A stretch of DNA of 64,000 nt from Billgrantia lactosivorans (GTDB lineage: Bacteria > Pseudomonadota > Gammaproteobacteria > Pseudomonadales > Halomonadaceae), in the NCBI RefSeq assembly GCF_003254665.1, contig NZ_QHGY01000004.1:248001-312000 (forward strand), written 5' to 3'. Each line of letters opens with the position of its first letter. Within the stretch, counting starts at the first letter, position 1. The translations under genes were made by a program, and so were the position numbers. Below are positions 19,366-28,597 of this stretch, in pieces. The notes below the pieces were generated by a model. That model searched no databases, was not told the DNA's origin, and saw nothing but the letters and a program-made list of their open reading frames with translations.

Positions 19366-20280
19366 TCAGAGACCACGCTGCGCTGCACCCCGGGCCCGCA
19401 GGCGCCGCTCGAGGCGACGCTCGTACAGCCCCTTGGCCAGCAGCGTGCCGAGCACCAGGGCGCCGCCGGCCAGCGCCACCGGCGCCGGGCGTTCGCCGAG
19501 CAGCCACCACACCCACAGGGTGCCCACCACCACCTCGAGCAGCATCAGCAGCCCCACCTCGGCGGCCGGCAGGTAGAGCGGCCCGCGCTGGATCAGGGTG
19601 AAGCCCAGCGGCAGCAGCACCAGGCACAGCAGTCCCAGCAACAGCAGGCTGTCGGACGGTGGCAGCGCAATGCCGCCCCCGGCCAGGCCGAACAGCGCCG
19701 CCGTGGCGGCAACGATCAGCCCCGAGAGCGTGAGCATGGGGCTCATGTCGACTCCCGGGCGGGTGCGGCAGAGCGTGAAATTGGCGGCCAGCGCCGTCGC
19801 CGCCAGCAGCGCGAAGCCGTTGCCGATCCACGAGCCGACACCGGCGTCGTCGAGCACGATCAACGAGGTACCGAGCAGGCACAGCCAGATGGCGAGCCAG
19901 GTACGCCGCGGCAGTCGCTCGCCGAGGAACAGCCGCGACAGGAGCGCGGCGATCAGCGGCGCCCCGGCCAGGATCATCAGCACGTTGCCGCCCTTGGTGT
20001 ACTGGTTGCCGAGCACGAAGCCGAAGGTGGAGCAGCTGAACAGCAGCGCCACACCGATGCCGGTCCCGCCGCAGCGGCGGTAGGCGTCGACGATGCCGGC
20101 ACCGTGCCGGGCGAGCATGATGACGACGAAGCCCAGCGCGGTCAGCAGGCCCCGCCACACCAGGATCTCGCTGTCGGGCAGGCCGATCAGCTTGATCAGC
20201 AGGGCGTCGGGGGAAATGATCAGGGCACCGCCACCGGTCATGAGCAGGCCCTGGTGGCGGTGCGAAAGGGAGTGGAACAA
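19366..20280 (-). CDS. EamA/DMT family transporter
   Basis: Drug/metabolite-type inner-membrane transporter, 304 residues, ten predicted helices in two EamA repeats (about 10-145 and 155-290). Marks are the NQYTKGGNVLMILAGAPLIAALLSRLFLGER end of repeat one and EVVVGTLWVWWLLGERPAPVALAGGALVLGTLLAK in repeat two. The start is taken as TTG at 20280 with GAGG upstream; an ATG at 20241 would cut 13 residues and lacks a good ribosome site. It follows the slipin gene by 65 bases. Substrate unknown. Confidence 0.82.
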   Translation of the reverse strand: MFHSLSHRHQGLLMTGGGALIISPDALLIKLIGLPDSEILVWRGLLTALGFVVIMLARHGAGIVDAYRRCGGTGIGVALLFSCSTFGFVLGNQYTKGGNVLMILAGAPLIAALLSRLFLGERLPRRTWLAIWLCLLGTSLIVLDDAGVGSWIGNGFALLAATALAANFTLCRTRPGVDMSPMLTLSGLIVAATAALFGLAGGGIALPPSDSLLLLGLLCLVLLPLGFTLIQRGPLYLPAAEVGLLMLLEVVVGTLWVWWLLGERPAPVALAGGALVLGTLLAKGLYERRLERRLRARGAAQRGL

Positions 20281-20345
20281 GGCAACCTCGGCGTCCGTCG
20301 GGTCGCCTCAGGATGCCACGCCCGCGCGCGGGTGGCACGCCGGGA

Positions 20346-21149
20346 TCAGCCCTCGCCCAGGTCGTTCGGCCGCCCTTCGCCGGTTCTCGCCCGCGCCGCC
20401 GGGGAGGCCTGCATGTGCCTGAACGCCTCCATGATGTCCATCGGCAGCGGAAAGACGATGGTCGAGGCGTTCTTGTTGCTCATGTCGCTCATGGTCTGCA
20501 GGTAGCGCAGCTGCAGCGCGGCGGAGTTCTCGGCCATCACGTTGGCCGCCTCGACCAGCTTCCTCGAGGCCTGCAGCTCGCCCTCGGCGTGGATCACCTT
20601 GGCCCGCCGCTCGCGCTCGGCCTCGGCCTGGCGGGCGATGGCACGGATCATGCTTTCGTCCAGGTCGACGTGCTTGATCTCGACGTTGGCCACCTTGATG
20701 CCCCACTCCTCGGTCTGGGCGTCGATGATCTCCTGAATGTCGTCGTTGAGCTTGTCGCGCTCGGAGAGCATCTCGTCGAGGTCGTGCTTGCCCAGCACCG
20801 AGCGCAGCGTGGTCTGGGCCAGCTGGCTGGTGGCAAGGGTGTAGTTCTCGACCTGGATGATCGCCTTCTCGGGGTCGACCACGCGGAAATAGAGCACGGC
20901 GTTGACCTTGACCGTGACGTTGTCCTGGGAGATGACGTCCTGCTCCGGCACGTCCATGGTGATCACGCGCAGGTCGACCACGCTCATCTGCTGGATGCCG
21001 GGGATGACGATGATCAGGCCCGGCCCCTTGACCGCCTGGAAGCGGCCGAGGAAGAAGATCACGCCGCGCTTGTACTCCGGCAGGATGCGGATCGATGCGG
21101 CGATCAGCATGAACAGCAGCACGATCGGCACGAGATAGGAAATCATCAT
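20346..21149 (-). CDS. Slipin, SPFH-domain membrane protein
   Basis: A stomatin-like membrane scaffold of 267 residues: one N-terminal membrane segment (about 4-20), then the SPFH/band 7 domain ([30 protein letters not shown] and [24 protein letters not shown]), then a short charged tail. Slipins are paired with NfeD-type proteases across bacteria and archaea; here nfeD lies 72 bases upstream on the same strand. AAGGAG before ATGATG at 21149 fixes the start. Likely role: organising membrane domains and presenting or shielding protease substrates. Confidence 0.92.
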   Translation of the reverse strand: MMISYLVPIVLLFMLIAASIRILPEYKRGVIFFLGRFQAVKGPGLIIVIPGIQQMSVVDLRVITMDVPEQDVISQDNVTVKVNAVLYFRVVDPEKAIIQVENYTLATSQLAQTTLRSVLGKHDLDEMLSERDKLNDDIQEIIDAQTEEWGIKVANVEIKHVDLDESMIRAIARQAEAERERRAKVIHAEGELQASRKLVEAANVMAENSAALQLRYLQTMSDMSNKNASTIVFPLPMDIMEAFRHMQASPAARARTGEGRPNDLGEG

Positions 21150-21221
21150 GGCTCTTCTCCTTGCTGTGTCGGGCCTCGATGTGTCATGGGCCGGTTGGCA
21201 CCTGTCGCGAATCCGTCACGC

Positions 21222-22697
21222 TCACTCCGCCGCCCGCTCGGCGGGCTCGACCACGAGCGTCAGTCCCTCCACCGCCACCACCCGAACCTCCTGGCCGCGC
21301 GTCAGGGCGGCGCTGCAGCGGGCGTTCCAGCGCTCCCCACGCAAGCGCACGTGCCCCTCATGCTGGAAATCCTCCAGCGCTACCGCCTGGCTGCCGACGA
21401 GCTGCTCCTGGCCGGTGCGGGCGGGCCGCCGGCGCAGGCCGGCGAAGCGGATCATCACCCACAGCATGATCCCCGCCGCCAGCAGGGCGATGCCACCGAT
21501 CAGCGGCAGCGACACGGCCATCTGCTCGGCGTCCATCAGCATCACCGAGCCGATCACGAAGGCGACGATACCGCCCATGCCGAGGATGCCGAAGCTGGGC
21601 ATCAGCGCCTCGCCCACGATCAGGCCCAGCCCGACCAGGATCAGTGCCAGGCCGGCGTAGTTGATCGGCAGCAACTGAAAGGCGAACAGGGCGAGCAGCA
21701 GGGAGATCACCCCAATGGTGCCCGGCACCAGGCTGCCGGGGCTGGAGAGCTCGAAGATCAGGCCGTAGAAGCCGATGATCATCAGGAAGTAGGCGACGTT
21801 GGGGTTGGTGATCACCTGCAGCAGCTCGGTGCGCCAGTCGGGATCGAAGCGCTCGAGGGCCAGGTCGGCCGTGTCCAGGGTGCGCTCGCCACGCTCCATC
21901 ACCACCTCGCGGCCGTCGATCTGCTCGAGCAGGTCGTCGATATCGCGCGCCACCACGTCGATCACGTTCATCTCGAGGGCCTCGCGGGCGGTCAGGTTGA
22001 CCGCCTCGCGCACCGCCTCCTCGGCCCAGTCGGCGTTGCGCCCGTGACGCTCGGCCAGGCTGCGAATGTAGTAGACGGCGTCTTCGAGCACCTTGCGCTC
22101 CATGGCGGTCTCGCCGCGCCGGCGGGTATCGCCCGGCGCCTCGCCGGCGCTCGCCTCCTCGTCGTCCGCCTCCTCCCCCGCCGCCTCGTCATCCGCCGTC
22201 TCCTCGCCGGCGTCGTCTTCCTGCTGTGGCTGGCTGGCGTCGTCGTCCTCATCCAGCCCGGGAAAGCCGCCGCCCATCTGTACCGGGGTGGCCGAGCCGA
22301 GGTGCGTCGCGGGCGCCATGGCGGCCACGTGGCTGCCGTAGAGCAGGTAGGTGCCGGCACTGGCGGCCCGCGCCCCGCTGGGAGCGACATAGAGGGCGAC
22401 GGGCACCTCTGATGTCAGCATGGCGCGGATCATGCTGCGCATGGTGGCGTCGAGCCCGCCCGGAGTATCCATCTGCACCACCACGAGCTCGGCATCGCGT
22501 TCGGCGGCACGCCGCAGCCCGCGCTCAAAGTAGTCGCCGGTGGCCGGGCCAATGGCGCCTTCCACGGTCATCACCTGGGCGATGCGTTCGTCCTCCTGGG
22601 CCTGGCCCTGCCACGCCAGCATGCTCCCTGCGACCAGGCACAGCAGGCTCATCCACAGCACAAGGCGACGACAGAGGGCGACACGGCGTACGCTCAT
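21222..22697 (-). CDS. NfeD family serine protease with acidic insertion
   Basis: Membrane-bound ClpP-class protease, 491 residues. A signal sequence (about 12-32) leads to the protease domain with PSGARAASAGTYLL (Ser113) and MERKVLEDAVYY (Lys202), the Ser-Lys dyad of long NfeD proteins. Four to six hydrophobic helices follow (about 300-415), then a C-terminal OB/NfeD domain (about 430-485). Between Ser and Lys, residues 144-190 form an extremely acidic, low-complexity stretch not typical of the family. Family members cleave stomatin-type partners; the slipin is the next gene. Confidence 0.93.
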   Translation of the reverse strand: MSVRRVALCRRLVLWMSLLCLVAGSMLAWQGQAQEDERIAQVMTVEGAIGPATGDYFERGLRRAAERDAELVVVQMDTPGGLDATMRSMIRAMLTSEVPVALYVAPSGARAASAGTYLLYGSHVAAMAPATHLGSATPVQMGGGFPGLDEDDDASQPQQEDDAGEETADDEAAGEEADDEEASAGEAPGDTRRRGETAMERKVLEDAVYYIRSLAERHGRNADWAEEAVREAVNLTAREALEMNVIDVVARDIDDLLEQIDGREVVMERGERTLDTADLALERFDPDWRTELLQVITNPNVAYFLMIIGFYGLIFELSSPGSLVPGTIGVISLLLALFAFQLLPINYAGLALILVGLGLIVGEALMPSFGILGMGGIVAFVIGSVMLMDAEQMAVSLPLIGGIALLAAGIMLWVMIRFAGLRRRPARTGQEQLVGSQAVALEDFQHEGHVRLRGERWNARCSAALTRGQEVRVVAVEGLTLVVEPAERAAE

Positions 22698-22831
22698 GAT
22701 GACCTTTCCTCACGTCGTGATGAGGGTATGCTTGCAGGGTCAGCTGCTGATTCAGCATCTTCTGAATTCAGGTTAGCAGGCCGGACACAGAAAGCCGAAC
22801 CCGCTGCCAGGCCATCGAGAGGAAGACGACG

Positions 22832-24037
22832 ATGCCGATTCGCCCCCTTGCCGCCGCGCTTGCCCTCAGCTTCTTCGCCGCGGCGACCGCGCTAGCCGGC
22901 GACTGGCAGGCGGTGCTCGACGATGCCCGCGGCCAGACCGTGCACTGGCACGCCTGGGCCGGCGACACCCGTGTCAACGACTACCTCGACTGGGTCAAGG
23001 GGCGAGTGCGCGACGAATACGGGATCGAGCTCGTCCACGTCAAGATCGACGATACCGGCTCCGCCGTCTCGCGTGTGCTGGCCGAGCGCAGCGCCGGCAA
23101 TCACGACGACGGCAGCGTCGATCTCATCTGGATCAACGGCGAGAACTTCGCCGCCATGCGCGAGAACGACCTGCTGTTCGGCCCCTTCGCCGAGCGGCTG
23201 CCGCACTTCGCGCTGACCCATCCCGAGCACAACCCCGAGGTGGTCACCGACTTCACGCTGCCCACCGAGGGGTTCGAGTCGCCCTGGGGCAAGGCGCAGA
23301 TCACCTTCTACTACGACGCCGATACGCTCGAGGAGGAGCCGCCGCGCAGCATGGCGCAGCTCCTCGCCTGGGCCGAGGCCAACCCCGGGCGCTTCACCTA
23401 CCCGCGCATTCCCGACTTCCTCGGCAGCACCTTCCTCAAGCAGGCGTTGATCGCCCTGGTCGACGACAGCGATGCGCTCTACGCACCGGTCGACCAGAGC
23501 GATTTCGCGGCCGTCAGCGCGCCGCTGTGGGAGTACCTCGATGCGCTGCATCCCCACCTCTGGCGTCGCGGCCGGCAGTTCCCCGCCAGCGGCCCCGAGA
23601 TGCGCCGCCTGATGGGCGACGGCGAGCTGGAACTGGCCTTCACCTTCAACCCGGCGGAGCCGGCCGCCGCGGTGGCCGACCTCGAGCTGCCCGAGTCGAC
23701 CCGCAGCTACGTGCTCGACGGCGGCACCCTGGGCAACGTGCACTTCGTCGCCATCCCCTTCAACTCACCGCACCAGGCGGCTGCCATGGTGGTGGCCGAT
23801 TTCCTGCTCACCCCCGAGGCCCAGGCGCGCAAGCAGGACCTGGCCGTGTGGGGCGACCCCACCGTCCTCGACGTGGCGCGACTGGACGACGCCGATCGCG
23901 CACGCTTCGAGCAGGCATCGGACCACCCGGCCCTGCTGCCACCGCAGGCGCTGGCCGAGACCCTGCCCGAGCCGCACCCGAGCTGGATGACGGCCCTGCA
24001 GGAGGCCTGGCAGGCCCGCTACGTCGGCGGGCCCTGA
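22832..24037 (+). CDS. ynjB: YnjB-like ABC transporter substrate-binding protein
   Basis: Periplasmic binding protein of 401 residues with a signal peptide of about 22 residues (FFAAATALAG). The mature chain is of the iron(III)/spermidine-type solute-binding fold and matches the YnjB family: VHWHAWAGDTRVNDYLDWV, DLIWINGENFAAM, PFGER-like front of the second lobe, and VHFVAIPFNSPHQAAAMVVADFLL. The stop overlaps the permease start as TGATG. YnjBCD substrates are not established; related systems move thiamine, iron or polyamines. Confidence 0.85.
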   Translation: MPIRPLAAALALSFFAAATALAGDWQAVLDDARGQTVHWHAWAGDTRVNDYLDWVKGRVRDEYGIELVHVKIDDTGSAVSRVLAERSAGNHDDGSVDLIWINGENFAAMRENDLLFGPFAERLPHFALTHPEHNPEVVTDFTLPTEGFESPWGKAQITFYYDADTLEEEPPRSMAQLLAWAEANPGRFTYPRIPDFLGSTFLKQALIALVDDSDALYAPVDQSDFAAVSAPLWEYLDALHPHLWRRGRQFPASGPEMRRLMGDGELELAFTFNPAEPAAAVADLELPESTRSYVLDGGTLGNVHFVAIPFNSPHQAAAMVVADFLLTPEAQARKQDLAVWGDPTVLDVARLDDADRARFEQASDHPALLPPQALAETLPEPHPSWMTALQEAWQARYVGGP

Positions 24038-25731
24038 TGCTGCGCCTGGCCCCGCTGTTGATCGTCACGCTACTGGTCGCGCCGATACTGGCCGGGCTGA
24101 CCATGGCGCTGCTGCCCGCCTTCGGCTACCTGCCGGCGCTGGGCGGCGAACGCCTCAGCCTCGCCCCCTGGCGCGAACTGCTCGCCCAGCCCGGGCTGGC
24201 ACGCTCGGTGGCGGTCAGCCTGGCCAGCGGGCTGATCACCACGGCGGTGTCGCTGGGCGTGGTGCTGCTGTTCCTGGCCGGCGCCTCGGGCAGCCGGCTG
24301 GATCGCTGGATACGCCGGCTGGTGGCACCGCTGCTGTCACTGCCCCATGCCGCCGCGGCCTTCGGCCTGGCGTTCCTGATCGCCCCCTCGGGGCTGCTGG
24401 CAAGGCTGGTCTCGCCGGGCCTGACGGGCTGGGAGCGGCCGCCCGACCTGCTGCTCGTCAACGACCCCTGGGGGCTCTCGCTGATGGCCGGGCTGGTCGT
24501 CAAGGAGATCCCCTTCCTGCTGCTGATGAGCCTCGCCGCCCTGCCCCAGCTCGACCCCGACCGACGCATCGCCATGGCCCGTTCACTCGGCTATCGGCCG
24601 CTGACGGCCTGGTTCAAGGTGGTGGCGCCGGCGCTCTACCCGCTGATTCGCCTGCCGGTCTACGCGGTGATCGCCTACGCCACCGCGGTGGTGGATGTCG
24701 CCCTGATCCTCGGCCCGACGCTGCCGCCGACGCTCGCCGTGTCGATCCTGACCTGGTTCCACGACCCCGATCTGAGCCGGCGCTTCATGGCCTCGGCCGG
24801 CGCCGTGCTGCAGCTCGGCGTCACTGCCGCCGCGCTCGTTGCCTGGTGGTGCCTGGAGCGGGGCGCAACCCGGCTGGGGCGACACTGGCTCGCCCGCGGC
24901 GGTCGCGGCCAAGGCGAGCAGCCGCTGCGCCTGGCGGGCCGGGCGCTGATCCTGCTCGCCACGCTCAGCGCCTTCGTCGGCCTGGTGGGCCTCGCGCTCG
25001 GCTCCGTGGCAGGCTTCTGGCGCTTTCCCGAGGCCCTGCCCCAGAGCGTGACCGCCGCTCACTGGCTGCGCGCTCTGCCAACCCTGGCAGGGCCGGTCGC
25101 CACCACGGCGCTGATCGCCATCGGCGCCACGCTTTGCGCCCTGGTCCTGACGCTGGCGGCGCTGGAGAACGAGCAGCGCAGCGGACGCCATCCGGCTCAG
25201 GGGCGGTTGCTCTCGGCGCTGACGCTGCTCTACCTGCCGCTGATCGTGCCGCAGATCGCCTTCCTGTTCGGCCTGGTGGTGGTGATGGAGTCGCTGGGCA
25301 TCCGGCCGCGTCCCTGGCTGGTGATGTTCGGCCATCTCCTGTTCGTGCTGCCCTACGTGTTCCTCTCGCTGTCGGAAGCCTACCGTCGACTCGACCCGCG
25401 CTGGTCGCAGCTCGCCTCGAGCCTGGGGGCCTCGCGCCACGCCGTGTTCTGGCGAGTGCGCCTGCCCCTGCTGCTCGCGCCGCTGCTCACCGCCGGCGCC
25501 GTGGGGCTCGCCGTCAGCATCGGACAGTACCTGCCCACCCAGCTGCTGGGAGCCGGGCGCATCGCCACGGTGACCACCGAGGCGGTGTCGCTGGCCGCCG
25601 GCGGCAATCGCCGGGTGATCGGCGTCTGGGCCCTGGTCCAGGCGTGCCTGCCGCTGGCGGGCTTCGCCCTCGCCGTGGGCCTGCCGCGGCTGATCTGGTC
25701 CCGCCGCCGCGGCATGCAGGGGGCGCCATGA
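24037..25731 (+). CDS. ynjC: YnjC-like double ABC permease
   Basis: Inner-membrane permease, 564 residues, with two fused permease domains (about 50-275 and 320-555) each carrying an EAA loop (MARSLGYRPLTAWFKVVAPAL and ASSLGASRHAVFWRVRLPLLL). This single-chain arrangement is the rule for YnjC and for ThiP/FbpB-type importers. ATG overlaps the ynjB stop and the gene ends in ATGA with ynjD. Confidence 0.87.
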   Translation: MLRLAPLLIVTLLVAPILAGLTMALLPAFGYLPALGGERLSLAPWRELLAQPGLARSVAVSLASGLITTAVSLGVVLLFLAGASGSRLDRWIRRLVAPLLSLPHAAAAFGLAFLIAPSGLLARLVSPGLTGWERPPDLLLVNDPWGLSLMAGLVVKEIPFLLLMSLAALPQLDPDRRIAMARSLGYRPLTAWFKVVAPALYPLIRLPVYAVIAYATAVVDVALILGPTLPPTLAVSILTWFHDPDLSRRFMASAGAVLQLGVTAAALVAWWCLERGATRLGRHWLARGGRGQGEQPLRLAGRALILLATLSAFVGLVGLALGSVAGFWRFPEALPQSVTAAHWLRALPTLAGPVATTALIAIGATLCALVLTLAALENEQRSGRHPAQGRLLSALTLLYLPLIVPQIAFLFGLVVVMESLGIRPRPWLVMFGHLLFVLPYVFLSLSEAYRRLDPRWSQLASSLGASRHAVFWRVRLPLLLAPLLTAGAVGLAVSIGQYLPTQLLGAGRIATVTTEAVSLAAGGNRRVIGVWALVQACLPLAGFALAVGLPRLIWSRRRGMQGAP

Positions 25732-26366
25732 CCGCCGGGCATCGTTTGCGGCTTCAGGCCATCGAGATCAGCCTGGAGGGCGCGCCCCTGCTGCGGCTCG
25801 ACGCCGCGGTCGGCCCCGGCGAGGTGCTTACCGTGATGGGCCCGTCCGGCTCCGGCAAGTCGACCCTGCTGGCCTACCTGGCAGGCTTTCTGGCGCCAGC
25901 CTTCCGCGCCAGCGGCCGGATCCTGCTCGACGGAAGCGACATCGGCCGACTGCCCGCGGAGCGGCGCCATATCGGCCTGCTGTTCCAGGACCCGTTGCTC
26001 TTCCCCCACCTCTCGGTCGCCGGCAACCTGCGCTTCGGCATGCCCCGGGACAAGGTCGACAAGGGCGAGCGGGTCGAAGCCGCTCTCGCCCAGGTCGGCC
26101 TCGCCGGCTTCGGCCCGCGCGACCCGGCCACCCTCTCCGGCGGCCAGCAGGCCCGCGTGGCGCTGATGCGCCTGCTGCTCGCCGAGCCGCGCGCCGTGCT
26201 GCTCGACGAGCCCTTCACCAGGCTCGACCTGCCCCTGCGCCATGAGATGCGCCGGCTGGTGTTCGATCGGCTGCGCCAGGCCGGCCTGCCCAGCCTGCTG
26301 GTGACCCACGATCCCCAGGACGCCGCGGCGGCGGGTGGCCCGGTCGTCGACCTGGCCGGGCAATGA
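25728..26366 (+). CDS. ynjD: YnjD-like ABC ATPase
   Basis: Energising subunit of the importer, 212 residues: Walker A GPSGSGKST (38-46), Q-loop LLFQDPLLFPHLSV, signature TLSGGQQARVALMRLLL, Walker B AVLLDEPFTRLD and switch histidine in LLVTHDPQDAAA. It lacks a C-terminal regulatory domain, like E. coli YnjD. Last gene of the ynjBCD operon. Confidence 0.88.
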   Translation: MTAGHRLRLQAIEISLEGAPLLRLDAAVGPGEVLTVMGPSGSGKSTLLAYLAGFLAPAFRASGRILLDGSDIGRLPAERRHIGLLFQDPLLFPHLSVAGNLRFGMPRDKVDKGERVEAALAQVGLAGFGPRDPATLSGGQQARVALMRLLLAEPRAVLLDEPFTRLDLPLRHEMRRLVFDRLRQAGLPSLLVTHDPQDAAAAGGPVVDLAGQ

Positions 26367-26977
26367 CCTGGCGTGCCGTTTCCACACCACCGGCCAAGAG
26401 CATCAACCGCAAACCGGGCGCATTATTGCCTCGACACCGCCACGGCATCACGCCGAAATCCGCCCACCTCGCACCAACGGTCAGATGGAAACCGGCAAGG
26501 CAACTTCGCTCTCACACTCACATGACATCGACGAGACCATAGTTAAATATCGTAATTTTGCACCACTCAAATAGCGAAATAATGGCGCCCACTCCCTCCT
26601 CATTTCCCCTGCAAATAGAGCGATTTTTCTGTTTTCTTACTGAGCCAACCCTGCCCAACCTTGCCTGGCATGTCTCGGACATTTCGTCCGCATGTGTCAC
26701 AGGGGTTAAGGCGGGTTGCTGCAACGTAAAGCCGGGGACGAGGGAACCCGACCTCGATCATCGGGTCTCACTCTGGCCGGTCCATGCGCTGTCCCTTTAC
26801 CCAGGTTATAGGTGAAATTCGTTTTTCCGAAGTAGGATTCATCGTCTATACCTAGGCAATGCCACCCTCTGCCATGCTTCTCTCGGGGCCAGGACAAGCC
26901 ACAAGACAAGCGTTTCACCCGGGCAAAGGGGGCGAGCTGGGCAGCTTGGCCATGCCACTACAGGGAGGTCGGTCATC
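26367..26977 (+). other. 611-base leader/intergenic region before the glycogen operon
   Basis: No convincing gene. The middle (about 26,530-26,640) is clearly more AT-rich than the surroundings. Hairpins visible on the + strand include CGGAC-ATTTC-GTCCG (26676-26690), overlapping a 13-base dyad ATGTCTCGGACAT (26670-26682), and ACCCGA...TCGGGT (26746-26766). A third partly paired element (about 26809-26851) has an inner TTCG...CGAA pair. Together these suggest a long structured 5' leader for glgA and possibly several promoters. I could not match it to a known riboswitch. Confidence 0.45.
26846..26853 (+). promoter_or_regulatory. Candidate stationary-phase (sigmaS-like) -10 element before glgA
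   Basis: CTATACCT at 26846-26853, 125 bases before glgA, fits the CTATACT-type extended -10 used by sigmaS. No good -35 is present, which sigmaS tolerates. General-stress control would suit glycogen and trehalose genes, but this rests on eight bases. Confidence 0.27.
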
Positions 26978-28597
26978 ATGGGCAATGTGGCACTGAAGGG
27001 TATCGATTCCGAAACAAAAAATGACAGGCGGGGCCGCTCGATAGCATATGACGGCGGCCTGGCGATCGAGACGCTATATCACGCGAAGCGGGAGGCCCTC
27101 CCCGACGAGCCGCTTGCATCCGGCACGCCGAGCCACCCCTCCCAGCGCGTCCTGTTCGTTACCTCCGAGATCGCCGATTTCGTCAAGGTCGGGGGGCTCG
27201 GCGACGTCTCCTCGGCGCTGCCACGGGCGCTGGCGGCCCACCACGACATCCGCATCCTCGTCCCGGCCTACCGCGAGGTGCGCCAATCGGCCAGCGAGAT
27301 CCGTCGTGTCGGTCGCCTTCCCGCTTACGCCGACCTGCCGGCCTGCGAAATCGGCGAGCTGACCTGTGCCGACGGCCTGGTGATCTACGTGCTGCTCTGC
27401 CCCGAACTCTACGAGCGCGACGGCGGCCCCTACGGCACCGGGCCGGGCGGCTACGGCAGCGGCGGCTGGGAGGACAACGACATCCGCTTCGCGCGGCTGT
27501 CGCTGGCGGCGGCGGAGATCGCCGCCGGCAGCGCCGGGCTCGACTGGCAGCCGCAGTTGCTGCACCTCAACGACTGGGCGTGCGGCCTGGCGCCGGCCTA
27601 TCTGCACTGGCAGAGACGCCGCGTGCCCAGCGTGTTCACCATCCACAACCTGGCCTACCAGGGGCTCTTCGACAAATCGCGCTGCGCGGCGCTGGGCATT
27701 CCCGAGAGCGCCTTCCACATCGAGGGGGTCGAGTACTACGGCAAGCTCTCCTTCATGAAAGCGGGCATCGTCTACGCCTCCCACGTCACCACGGTCAGCG
27801 CCACCTACGCCCGGGAGATCACCACGCCGGAGTTCGGCTGCGGCCTGGACGGGCTGCTGCGCTGCAAGGCGGAGCAGGGGCGGCTCAGCGGCATCCCCAA
27901 CGGTATCGACGACTCCTGGGATCCGCGCACGGATGCCCACCTGGTCCAGGCCTTCTCGGCCAACGACTGGCGCGGCAAGCGCGCCAACGCCGACTACGTG
28001 CGCCATCGCTTCGGCCTGGCGCCGAGTGCCGGGCCGCTGTTCGCCATGGTATCGCGCATGGTGCACCAGAAGGGGGTCGACCTGGTCATCGAGGCGGCGC
28101 CGAGCATCGTCCAGGCGGGCGGCCAACTTGTCTTCATCGGCAGCGGCGAACGTCGCGTCGAAGCCCAGCTGGATCGGCTGGCCGAGCGCTACCCCGGGGC
28201 CGTGGGCGCCTACATCGGCTTCGACGAGGACGAGGCGCGCTGCCTCTATGCCGGCAGCGACTTCCTGCTGATGCCGTCGCGCTTCGAGCCCTGCGGGCTG
28301 AGCCAGATGTACGCCCAGCGCTTCGGCTCCCTGCCCATCGCCCACCGGACCGGCGGGCTGGCCGACACCATCGAGGACGGCGTCACCGGCTTCCTCTTCG
28401 ACGAGGTCGACCTGGCCAGCTTCATGCAGGCGATCCAGCAGGCCTTCTCGGTCTATCACTCCACGGAGCTGTTCTATGCCATGCGACGAGCGGCGATGAC
28501 CGGACGCTACCACTGGCGGCAGTCCATCGCCCCCTATACGCAGCTCTACCAGGAGATCAGCGAACAAGCCGGCGTGGAGGCACGAGCCGCGGAATGA
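26978..28597 (+). CDS. glgA: Glycogen synthase GlgA with N-terminal extension
   Basis: GT5 glucosyltransferase that extends alpha-1,4-glucan from ADP-glucose. 539 residues. The GlgA donor/acceptor motif is FVKVGGLGDVSSALPRAL at 68-85; the C-terminal Rossmann half has SRMVHQKGVDL and SRFEPCGLSQMYAQRFGSLPIAHRTGG, with the catalytic Glu of the EPCG motif. Bacterial GlgA normally starts a few residues before the VLFVTSE strand; here about 55 extra residues precede it, with no later ATG. GGGAGG precedes the ATG. It opens the operon and its stop overlaps treZ as ATGA. Confidence 0.94.
   Translation: MGNVALKGIDSETKNDRRGRSIAYDGGLAIETLYHAKREALPDEPLASGTPSHPSQRVLFVTSEIADFVKVGGLGDVSSALPRALAAHHDIRILVPAYREVRQSASEIRRVGRLPAYADLPACEIGELTCADGLVIYVLLCPELYERDGGPYGTGPGGYGSGGWEDNDIRFARLSLAAAEIAAGSAGLDWQPQLLHLNDWACGLAPAYLHWQRRRVPSVFTIHNLAYQGLFDKSRCAALGIPESAFHIEGVEYYGKLSFMKAGIVYASHVTTVSATYAREITTPEFGCGLDGLLRCKAEQGRLSGIPNGIDDSWDPRTDAHLVQAFSANDWRGKRANADYVRHRFGLAPSAGPLFAMVSRMVHQKGVDLVIEAAPSIVQAGGQLVFIGSGERRVEAQLDRLAERYPGAVGAYIGFDEDEARCLYAGSDFLLMPSRFEPCGLSQMYAQRFGSLPIAHRTGGLADTIEDGVTGFLFDEVDLASFMQAIQQAFSVYHSTELFYAMRRAAMTGRYHWRQSIAPYTQLYQEISEQAGVEARAAE

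Noticed and set aside
26690..26775. c-di-GMP (GEMM) riboswitch before glgA
   Set aside because: CACAGGG and GTAAAGCC loosely recall GEMM motifs, but the conserved GGCAAACC segment, GAAA loop and receptor spacing are absent.
26558..26815. Possible 85-residue gene in the glgA leader
   Set aside because: No ribosome site, no recognisable domain and composition that changes with the local AT content; it crosses two hairpins.
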